A model generated the notes under the pieces. It worked only from the letters and a program-made list of their open reading frames with translations. It did no database searches and had not been told where the DNA came from. Below are positions 14,483-21,262 of a stretch of 23,211 nucleotides of DNA, one piece after another (the stretch's first letter is position 1; each line of letters begins with the position of its first letter). The stretch lies in the NCBI GenBank assembly GCA_964538355.1, contig CAZIFC010000036.1:1-23211 (forward strand), given 5' to 3'. The DNA comes from Bilophila sp964538355. Lineage in GTDB: Bacteria; Desulfobacterota; Desulfovibrionia; Desulfovibrionales; Desulfovibrionaceae. Made by a program: the position numbers and the translations under genes.

Positions 14483-16201
14483 ATGAAAAGACGTACTTTT
14501 TTAAAGGGTGCTACCGCCGTTACGCTGACCGCATTCACGGTTCCACATGTTGCCTTTGCGGCAAGCCAGCCCCAGATGACCGTTTACACTGGCGGAACGA
14601 TTCTGACCATGGTCCCCGGCAAGGAAACCGTGGAGGCTCTTGCCGTTCGCGGCGATACCATTGCGGGCGTGGGTTCGAAATCCGAAATGCTGGCTCTTGC
14701 CGGCAACGATGCCAAGATGGTGGATCTGGGCGGAAAGACGCTGTTGCCCGGCCTGATCGATGGGCACAGCCATTTCATGAGCGGCGGCGAGTATGACCTG
14801 TACTATGTCAATCTCAACGTGCCCCCGCTGGGCCCGGCGGCTTCCATCGCGGATCTGCAGTCCGTGCTTCGTGAACGCGTCAAGAATCTTCCTGAAGGGG
14901 CACTGGTTTACGGCATCAACTACAACGATCTTGGCATGAAGGAACAACGCCATCCCACCCGGCAGGAGCTGGATGCCGTTTCTTCAAAGCATCCCATTGT
15001 CATCGTCCACGTGTCGGGCCACGCCGCCGTCGCCAACAGCCTGGCCTTTGAAATGACGAAGACGACCAAGGATTCCAAGCTCAAGAACATGAAGCTGCGC
15101 CTTGATGAAAAGGGCGAACTCACCGGGATCATTGAGGGCGGCGGAGCCTGGCTGTTTTACAAGCTCCCGGGGCTGCCCCAAATCAATGTCGATCCCAACG
15201 AATGCATCCGCAAGGACAGCGAAACATATGCGGCCAACGGCGTGACCCTGGCAAATGTGGGCGAAAGCACCCTCGAAAACGACAAGGCCATGCGCAAGGC
15301 AAGCGAAAACGGAACCCTCAAGATCCGCGGCGTGCTGTGGCCCTATGCCCATGACAAGGCACTGATCGAAAGCTACGGAAAGCAACGCTCCGGGGCCGTG
15401 CTCGACAAGAAGGGGCTGGTTATCCTCGGGGCGGCCAAGATGTATGCTGACGGCAGCCCTCAGGGATACACTGCCCTCTTCTCCAAGCCGTACTACAAGC
15501 AGATGACGGGAAAGCCCGCCGACTACCGCGGCTTTTCCTATTTTGAGAGCGACGAGCAGCGTTTTGGCAGGGTCAAGGAACTGCACGATGCAGGCTGGCA
15601 GCTCGCAACGCATACGAACGGCGATCAGGCCATTCAGGACATGCTGGATGCCTACGGCGCAGCCATCAAGGACAATCCCCGCAAGGATCATCGGCATATT
15701 CTGGTGCATTGCCAGTTCAACAGGCCCGATCAGGTTCCGGTCATCGCAAAGCTCGGGCTTATACCGTCCTATTTTGTCACGCACACCTATTTCTGGGGCG
15801 ACATTCACAGGAACTTTGTGGCAGGCCCGGAAATGGCGGCCCATATCAGCCCCTGCAAGAGTGCCCTCGACAACAACATCCCCTTTACGCTGCACAATGA
15901 CACGCCGGTAACCCCCATCAGCCCGATCATGGACGTCTATTCGGCCGTCAACCGCCGGACGTCAAGCGGGTTCGTCCTCGGCCCGGATCAGCGCATATCC
16001 GTCATGGATGCACTCCGTGCCGTGACCATCAATGCCGCACGGATGTATTTTGTTGAAGACAAGGTCGGCTCTCTGGAAAAGGGGAAGCTTGCGGACCTGA
16101 CCATACTGGATCAGAACCCCCTGAAGGTTGATCCTGAAGCCATCAAGGACATCAAGGTTTCCGAAACCATTGTCGGCGGAGAAACCGTTTACAAGGCGTA
16201 A
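14483..16201 (+). CDS. Tat-exported YtcJ-like amidohydrolase
   Basis: A 572-residue metal-dependent hydrolase of the amidohydrolase superfamily (Amidohydro_3, YtcJ-like). It starts with a twin-arginine signal, RRTFLKG at residues 3-9, then a weak hydrophobic stretch and an AFAA cleavage site near residue 27, so it is folded with cofactor before export to the periplasm. The metal-site motifs are DGHSH (93-97), a lysine in KMYADGSPQ (319), THTNGD (376-381) and HNDTP (471-475). The C-terminal part returns to the small beta domain (GSLEKGKLADLTIL). GGAGAG stands just before the ATG at 14483. Family members remove N-formyl/N-acyl or related groups; the substrate here is not known. Confidence 0.87.
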   Translation: MKRRTFLKGATAVTLTAFTVPHVAFAASQPQMTVYTGGTILTMVPGKETVEALAVRGDTIAGVGSKSEMLALAGNDAKMVDLGGKTLLPGLIDGHSHFMSGGEYDLYYVNLNVPPLGPAASIADLQSVLRERVKNLPEGALVYGINYNDLGMKEQRHPTRQELDAVSSKHPIVIVHVSGHAAVANSLAFEMTKTTKDSKLKNMKLRLDEKGELTGIIEGGGAWLFYKLPGLPQINVDPNECIRKDSETYAANGVTLANVGESTLENDKAMRKASENGTLKIRGVLWPYAHDKALIESYGKQRSGAVLDKKGLVILGAAKMYADGSPQGYTALFSKPYYKQMTGKPADYRGFSYFESDEQRFGRVKELHDAGWQLATHTNGDQAIQDMLDAYGAAIKDNPRKDHRHILVHCQFNRPDQVPVIAKLGLIPSYFVTHTYFWGDIHRNFVAGPEMAAHISPCKSALDNNIPFTLHNDTPVTPISPIMDVYSAVNRRTSSGFVLGPDQRISVMDALRAVTINAARMYFVEDKVGSLEKGKLADLTILDQNPLKVDPEAIKDIKVSETIVGGETVYKA

Positions 16202-16208
16202 TCCCTAT

Positions 16209-16258
16209 CCCCCACGGCAAGTCTCCGCATTTTCTCTCCGAAGTGTGGGGGCTTGCCG
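16209..16258 (+). terminator. Crossing inverted repeats after the amidohydrolase
   Basis: CCCCCAC (16209-16215) can pair with GTGGGGG (16245-16251), while GGCAAG (16216-16221) can pair with CTTGCC (16252-16257). The two stems are adjacent on both sides and in crossed order, so they form either alternative hairpins or a pseudoknot-like fold. The site starts eight bases after the amidohydrolase stop, in the gap before the convergent kinase gene. No T tract follows, so termination is not certain. Confidence 0.45.
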
Positions 16259-16274
16259 ATTCCAAAGCCCGGCT

Positions 16275-18143
16275 TCACCCCTCGCCGCACAACGCCGCGC
16301 CATCCCAAACGACAGTAATGACCGTTCCAGACTCCGGTGCGGAGTCGATGGTCAGCGTCCCGGAGCTGAATTGGGCGCGTTCGCGGAGGCTTTTCAGGCC
16401 AAGACCCGATTTGACGCTGACATCGGAGAGCTTTTCTTCAACCCAAAACCCTTTTCCGTTGTCGCTGATGACCAGCCGAAGGGCCTTGTCCATGCTGAGG
16501 GAAATCGAGACGCGGGTGGCCTCGCTGTGTTTGGCTATATTGCTGAGGGCCTCCTGAATAATGCGGAAAATGACGATGGGCAGGTTCGGCGGCAGCTTCT
16601 TTTCATCAATGGAAATAAAAAGGTTGATGGGAAGATGGATAAAGACACGCTCGTATTCTTCACAAAAATCTGTGATCGTTGTCGTAAGGCCAAGTTCAAG
16701 CTGGGGAGGCCGCAATTCGTTCTGAATGCGGCGCAGATGCACCGCCAGTTTCTTGACCAACGAAATCGAAGCGGACAGCGTATCGCAGATGTCCGGCTGG
16801 AGTTCGTGCAAAGGCAGGGAGCGCGCCGAACGCAAGGAACGCTCCATGCCGAACTTGATGGCCCCAAGCGTTGCCCCGATATTGTCATGCAGTTCCGCAG
16901 CCAGCTTGAAACGTTCCTCTTCCTGAGCCATAAGCAGCTTTTCAGACAGGATCTTCAGATCCCGGGTTCTCTCCACGACCTGCTTTTCCAGATTGTCGTG
17001 CGAGTGCCGAAGCTGCCGCTCATGCTTTTCGATTTCTGAGATAAAGTGGCGCACTGATGACGTCATCTCGGCGAGTTCATAGCGTACCTGTTCCGGAAAC
17101 GGTGCGGGGATGCGCTTAACCCTGTCAAGCATGCAGCGATTCAGCAGCTTGATGGGAGCAACGACATTGGTAACGATGGAACGGTAAATAAAAAACGCAA
17201 GGAAGATAGACAGGAAAAAGGAGGTTCCTACCGTCACCATGATCACGGCATGACGCCTTGCCAGCCTCTCTTGCGACGCCTGTATCCCCGCCCATGCCTG
17301 CCTCGACATGTCGTTTGCGGATTCGATAAGGCTGTTCGATGTATACTGGTGCGCGTTTTTGAGCGTCTCCAGCCTGTTCTCCAACGCCGTGCGCTCTTCA
17401 TACAGGGCGAGAAGCCCGTCTTCGGCAAGGGCCAGTGCGGCAAGATCCGTGGAAATGCCTTTCAGATCCCCCAGCAGAGGGCTTTGTTCGGTTATCTTGA
17501 CCATCCGGCTGATGTTCAGCCGGATCTCGTTCTTGAGGCGAAGGGCATACGGACGGTCAAGATTCATGGAAAGAAGGAGCATCGCAGTGGAAATATTGGA
17601 ATAGGCCGTTTTCCACGCCTGAAAGGAAACAAGCCCGTCCCTGTTCCTCCCGCTGGAGACAACGGCTTGCTCCAGCTGCGGAACGTCCATCATCAGCGTG
17701 CGGATGCGCTTCACGATGAACTCAGTGCTGCGGAGAATATCGATACGCAGGGACACAATGCTGTTTGCGCTTGCGATGATCTCATTCAATTCATTGATAT
17801 TATAGGTCAGCTTTTCTTTTACCCCAGGCTCCACGACAAGCTCGTCAAGACGCTTCAGCATGGCATCAGGAAACCGCCGCGCCGCAATCTCCTCCACAAC
17901 ACCAAGATGCACGAAACGATCCTGACACAGGATGCTCTCGTACAGGATACCTTTTATCCACTCGCTTTCCTTGCCGATATAGGAAGCCACCGCCATATTG
18001 GGGAGCGTAGTGCCCGCGGTCTTGTCAGCCTCCTGGGACAGCATCTTCACAAGCTGGAGGAGCGAAAGGAAAAACGCGCACAGGACAAGGCTGAACAAGG
18101 CAAGCAAACAGGCGATATGCGTTGTGATGCTTCTGGCTTTCAT
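16275..18143 (-). CDS. NarX/UhpB-like sensor histidine kinase
   Basis: Inner-membrane kinase of 622 residues. One membrane helix (about 9-33), a largely helical periplasmic domain of some 265 residues, a second helix (about 299-320), a HAMP linker, a coiled coil (about 372-412), then the HisKA_3 dimer domain with phospho-accepting His419 in AAELHDNIG, and a HATPase domain with N box (EALSNIAKHSEA, Asn535) and DNGKGF (561-566), GLGLKSLRERA. This kinase class pairs with NarL-type regulators, and one is encoded two genes upstream. The ATG at 18143 overlaps the stop of the binding-protein gene (TGATG), indicating coupled translation; an in-frame ATG four codons earlier is possible. The large periplasmic domain probably contacts the co-encoded binding protein. 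Confidence 0.92.
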   Translation of the reverse strand: MKARSITTHIACLLALFSLVLCAFFLSLLQLVKMLSQEADKTAGTTLPNMAVASYIGKESEWIKGILYESILCQDRFVHLGVVEEIAARRFPDAMLKRLDELVVEPGVKEKLTYNINELNEIIASANSIVSLRIDILRSTEFIVKRIRTLMMDVPQLEQAVVSSGRNRDGLVSFQAWKTAYSNISTAMLLLSMNLDRPYALRLKNEIRLNISRMVKITEQSPLLGDLKGISTDLAALALAEDGLLALYEERTALENRLETLKNAHQYTSNSLIESANDMSRQAWAGIQASQERLARRHAVIMVTVGTSFFLSIFLAFFIYRSIVTNVVAPIKLLNRCMLDRVKRIPAPFPEQVRYELAEMTSSVRHFISEIEKHERQLRHSHDNLEKQVVERTRDLKILSEKLLMAQEEERFKLAAELHDNIGATLGAIKFGMERSLRSARSLPLHELQPDICDTLSASISLVKKLAVHLRRIQNELRPPQLELGLTTTITDFCEEYERVFIHLPINLFISIDEKKLPPNLPIVIFRIIQEALSNIAKHSEATRVSISLSMDKALRLVISDNGKGFWVEEKLSDVSVKSGLGLKSLRERAQFSSGTLTIDSAPESGTVITVVWDGAALCGEG

Positions 18144-19744
18144 CAGCGTTTCCAACAGGCTTCATCCAGCGGAGAAAACAGGCCCAGGGGCTGATCCGTA
18201 ACGTGCAGGATATTGCGGTTGCGGATTGTCGCATACGGGATGGTACAGAGCCAAAGGGCAATGTGCTCATTGGCAAGAATCCCCTGAATCCGCGCGTAAA
18301 GCCTTCTGCGTGTGGCCGGGTCCCTTTCGGCGGAGGCCGCCCGGAAAAGCTCGTCCATGACCGGATCGGCGTAACGGCTCATGTTGGACCAGAGTATGGC
18401 GGAGGTATTGGTGGTATGGATGCGCTCTATGCCGATGGCAGGATCGTGCCAGCCGAAAAGCTCGTCCATGGTCGCCTCAAACGCGCCGCTGATGATGCGT
18501 TTTGCCCATGCTTCCGCAGAGTCGGAAGTCCGTACCAAAAAATACACACCAATGGTACGGAGGAACTGCCGCTGAAGGTACTTGAGTATCGACAGCGAGA
18601 ACAGGGTGGAGGGTTCGTAGTCGATTTCAACGGTAAAGCGAATCCCGTTTTCGTTTCGTGGAAATCCGGCACTGTCGAGCAGCCGGTTGGCCCCCTCGGG
18701 ATCGTAGGGCGTGGATACGGGAGCATACCATTCCGAACTGGGAGGGATAGGCCCGTACATGGGCATGCTCCGTATGGATTGGGCCAGCGCGTTGTTGTCA
18801 ATGCTCATGGCAAGAGCCTTTCGAACGGCGGGGTTCCTGAATATCGGATTGCGGAGGTTGAACGTCAGGAGGACAAAGGGATGGAGCCTTGCATATTCAT
18901 TCCGGGTAATTTCAATGGCAGGAAAATCACGGAAGATGCGCTCCTCATCAAATAAGGAAGAAAACGAGTGGATGTCGGCCTCGCCCTGCATGAGAGCCAG
19001 AGGGACTTCATTCTGATCCCAGTAAACACGGAAAGTGATCCGATCGAGACGCGGCCTGCCGGGAAGGAAAAAACGCTCGTAGCGTTTGAGCACGATGCTT
19101 TTCCCCTCTTCCATCTCCGCAAGGAAAAAAGGGCCTGAGCCTACTGCCCGGAAATTGGCGGGATGCGTGGCTATGGGGCGGCCATCATCATAAACATGTG
19201 CTGGAAGAATGGGTACCAGAGCGGGAATGAAGCACTTGATGAGCGCAGGCTGGGGGATCGACGTCTCCATGTCCAGCGTGAGGTCGTCCACCGGAGTAAG
19301 GGTTTTCACTGCGGAAAGCATGGAGCGGAAAGGATGGTTTTCCTGCGCGGTACGGATCGAAAAAGCAACGTCCCGCGCGGTAATGGGCGTACCGTCATGA
19401 AACGTCGCCCCACGGCGAAGGCGGAAGCGGAAATGCCGGGCCTCGGAATCGATTTCCCATGACTCCGCAAGGTACGGCAATGGGCCATCCTTCCCTGTGC
19501 GGACAAGCCCGGCAAAAAGCTGCGCTCCCACCTGACTGGTCAGGCTGCCGCTTGCAACGGCAGGGTTAAAGCTGGCAGGGAAACGCTCAAGTGCCACGCC
19601 AAGGCTGTTGTCCTCCGGCGAGGAGAAGGCAACCGTGCCGGGAAGGGAAAAAAGCCCCAGCAAACAGAACAGCCTGAAAAGATACGCCCAAAAACCGGAG
19701 GGGAAAGCCGTGCAGGAATGCCCTTTCTGCCGCCGCCTAGTCAA
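18143..19744 (-). CDS. Family 5 solute-binding protein linked to a two-component system
   Basis: A periplasmic binding protein of the dipeptide/oligopeptide/nickel class, about 533 residues. It shows LAESWEI, the F-H-D-G-T motif in GATFHDGTPITARDVAFS, VGSGPFFL-like AVGSGPF, and NPAVRKALAMSID. No ATG start exists in a sensible place: the likely start is TTG at 19744, overlapping the regulator stop by eight bases and giving a basic N-terminus (TRRRQKGH) and a hydrophobic signal core (LFRLFCLLGLFSL). Upstream in-frame starts (for example TTG at 19810) would lie deeper in the regulator gene. No permease or ATPase gene accompanies it; its neighbours are the response regulator and the kinase. It is probably the ligand receptor of that sensor, not a transport component. 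Confidence 0.85.
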   Translation of the reverse strand: MTRRRQKGHSCTAFPSGFWAYLFRLFCLLGLFSLPGTVAFSSPEDNSLGVALERFPASFNPAVASGSLTSQVGAQLFAGLVRTGKDGPLPYLAESWEIDSEARHFRFRLRRGATFHDGTPITARDVAFSIRTAQENHPFRSMLSAVKTLTPVDDLTLDMETSIPQPALIKCFIPALVPILPAHVYDDGRPIATHPANFRAVGSGPFFLAEMEEGKSIVLKRYERFFLPGRPRLDRITFRVYWDQNEVPLALMQGEADIHSFSSLFDEERIFRDFPAIEITRNEYARLHPFVLLTFNLRNPIFRNPAVRKALAMSIDNNALAQSIRSMPMYGPIPPSSEWYAPVSTPYDPEGANRLLDSAGFPRNENGIRFTVEIDYEPSTLFSLSILKYLQRQFLRTIGVYFLVRTSDSAEAWAKRIISGAFEATMDELFGWHDPAIGIERIHTTNTSAILWSNMSRYADPVMDELFRAASAERDPATRRRLYARIQGILANEHIALWLCTIPYATIRNRNILHVTDQPLGLFSPLDEACWKR

Positions 19745-20387
19745 GGCAGTCCCCCACCAGTTCGTTTTGTATGGCAAAAAGCGTGACTTCACGGATATTA
19801 TGCATATCAAGCTTTTTCATGAGATTGGTCCGGTGGCTGTCGATCGTCTTGACTGAAAGCCCCAGCTTTGCAGCTATCTCTTTGTTGCTGTTGCCTTCCG
19901 CCAGCAATTTCAGCACCATCTTTTCTTTTGGGGTCAGCAGATCAAGCTTTGATGCGGCACTGGCATTTCCATCTACATACGAAATGATCATCGACCCGGT
20001 AAGCTCGGTACTGATGTACTTCCTTCCCTTCAGCAAGGAACGGATGGCGACGATGAACTCGTCTTCGTCAGCTGTTTTGAGGAGATAGCCATCGGCTCCG
20101 GCCTTCAGGGCTGACCGGACATGCCCGGACGTGGCGTGCATGGAGACAATCAGGATTTTTGTGTCGGGTGAAGCCTTGCGGATGCAGGGAATGGCATCTA
20201 TGCCGCTCAGCCCCGGCATGGAGATGTCCAGCAAGAGGAGATCCGGCTGAAGGGACCGGGCCAGCCGGATACCCTCAAGGCCATCCCCTGCTTCTCCCAC
20301 AATCGTCATGTTTTCTTCAGCATTGATGAGCTGCTTGAGTCCGCTGCGGAAAAGGGTATGATCTTCGATCAATAAAACTGACGGCAT
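19737..20387 (-). CDS. NarL/LuxR-family response regulator
   Basis: A 216-residue DNA-binding response regulator. The receiver domain (1-120) has the acidic pair Glu8-Asp9, the phospho-accepting Asp54 (LLLLDISMPG), Ser82/Met83 in LIVSMHA and Lys104 in YLLKTADEDE. The C-terminal LuxR helix-turn-helix spans about 148-210 (LTPKEKMVLKLLAEG, NKEIAAKLGLSVKTIDSHR). It is the first gene of the three-gene operon and its end overlaps the start of the binding-protein gene. It should be phosphorylated by the kinase encoded last in the operon. Target genes are unknown; its own operon, the adjacent amidohydrolase and the divergent rhodanese gene are candidates. Confidence 0.94.
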   Translation of the reverse strand: MPSVLLIEDHTLFRSGLKQLINAEENMTIVGEAGDGLEGIRLARSLQPDLLLLDISMPGLSGIDAIPCIRKASPDTKILIVSMHATSGHVRSALKAGADGYLLKTADEDEFIVAIRSLLKGRKYISTELTGSMIISYVDGNASAASKLDLLTPKEKMVLKLLAEGNSNKEIAAKLGLSVKTIDSHRTNLMKKLDMHNIREVTLFAIQNELVGDCLD

Positions 20388-20660
20388 AGGCTTCTCGAAT
20401 CATACAGTTGTTTCAAAAACAGCCTTCACGAAAAAGAAGAGGGGCGGCCTTCCCAAGGACAAGCACATACGGCACGGAAGAATCTGTGAACAACAACCGA
20501 TGGGCCGTTGAGCCAGCACGACAGGACCCCCTCCGACACGCTCGGACACATGGGGCAGAAGGAAGCCCTACCCCGCAAGAAACACAATATTGATAATTTC
20601 TGTCTATAGATAGCAAAAGAGTTCCGTATAGGTTCGGGGTATCACACCATGCTCTTGTGT

Positions 20661-20912
20661 TCAACATCTCATTTGTGTGATGTTTTTATCGGACGGCTTT
20701 GCCCTTCCCTGCAGTACCTGCCGGAGACGGGATATCGAACTTTCAAGAGCATCCAACTCTACGCCGAGTGTCCTTTCCAAAAGCCGACGGGCGCGTGCAC
20801 GCTCCCCAAGCTGAAGCTCCTGGATACGCACCACACAGCAATTGTCTCCAATAATAATGACTGGCACCAATATGAACGAACACTCTTTTCTCGTAAAAAG
20901 GTAAAAGGGCAA
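20661..20912 (-). CDS. Possible small ORF or gene remnant, helical
   Basis: An 83-codon frame beginning at a TTG, with no good ribosome site. The first 28 residues look non-coding, but the following stretch (about residues 29-70, from VVRIQELQLGER to RLRQVLQGRA) reads like a charged amphipathic helix with codon choice similar to real genes here. No family is recognised. It could be the tail of a decayed regulator gene, a small protein starting at the internal GTG codons near 20846-20841, or chance. Confidence 0.2.
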   Translation of the reverse strand: MPFYLFTRKECSFILVPVIIIGDNCCVVRIQELQLGERARARRLLERTLGVELDALESSISRLRQVLQGRAKPSDKNITQMRC

Positions 20913-20919
20913 AAAACTA

Positions 20920-20949
20920 TTGACCTCATGAAAAGGATACCGTTATATT
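20920..20949 (+). promoter_or_regulatory. Candidate sigma-70 promoter, distal, for the rhodanese gene
   Basis: TTGACC (20920-20925) and TATATT (20944-20949), each five of six to consensus, are spaced 18 bases apart. This is the best sigma-70 match noticed in the window. It faces the rhodanese gene and would give a leader of about 305 bases. Confidence 0.6.
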
Positions 20950-21041
20950 GTGAAAGAATCTTTTATAGGATTTATTGCTGCACCGAAGCAATTGTCCACA
21001 TCTGATATATGAATACCCTTGCCACATAGCTTACCATACAA

Positions 21042-21060
21042 TGCTATACTCTATATAGAG
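21042..21060 (+). promoter_or_regulatory. Candidate extended -10 promoter with overlapping palindrome
   Basis: TGCTATACT (21042-21050) is an extended -10 element (TGnTATACT) without a recognisable -35 box. Overlapping its end is the perfect 12-base palindrome CTCTATATAGAG (21049-21060), which would cover the transcription start and could be an operator. It would give a 200-base leader for the rhodanese gene. Confidence 0.4.
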
Positions 21061-21094
21061 CATAACGCATACACACGCTGCGACTATTGGCGAT

Positions 21095-21135
21095 ACTCAT
21101 TTCTCCAGAAAGAAGAGTGGTGTTGAACCTAACAC
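21095..21135 (+). other. Tandem leader hairpins
   Basis: ACTC-A-TTTCT (21095-21104) pairs with AGAAA-GAA-GAGT (21107-21118), and directly after it GTGTT (21120-21124) pairs with AACAC (21131-21135). Both would be in the leader RNA of the rhodanese gene from either promoter candidate. They match no riboswitch class I can recognise. Confidence 0.35.
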
Positions 21136-21214
21136 GGCATGGCACCTCTCTTGCTCCAGACATGATACCTTATCGCCGGGCAATGAGCCTTTTGATTCCA
21201 TAGTACTGGTGAAG

Positions 21215-21235
21215 AGGAAGACGTGTTGTCTTCTT
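21215..21235 (+). other. Hairpin just upstream of the rhodanese ribosome site
   Basis: AGGAAGAC (21215-21222) and GTCTTCTT (21228-21235) form an eight-base stem with one wobble pair and a five-base loop. It ends about 15 bases before the AAAGGAG ribosome site at 21251-21257, so it may tune ribosome access. It also contains an AGGA sequence in its left arm. Confidence 0.4.
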
Positions 21236-21262
21236 GTATTAAACCTGCCTAAAGGAGATGCT

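Larger units (their letters stand above)
20388..21262. other. Long AT-richer intergenic region between response regulator and rhodanese gene
   Basis: About 875 bases between divergent genes, visibly richer in A and T than the rest. It holds two promoter candidates facing the rhodanese gene, several leader hairpins and a possible small minus-strand ORF. For the response regulator no convincing promoter was found; the AT-rich stretch 20585-20635 on the minus strand is the likeliest place. Confidence 0.5.

Noticed and set aside
20837..20996. Ten-base direct repeat AGCAATTGTC at 20837-20846 and 20987-20996, exactly 150 bases apart
   Set aside because: One ten-base match in about 600 bases is not rare by chance, and flanking bases do not extend it; kept only as a note.
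20649..21005. 118-codon plus-strand frame before the rhodanese gene
   Set aside because: No good ribosome site, cysteine- and histidine-rich odd composition, and it runs through the best promoter candidate in the region.
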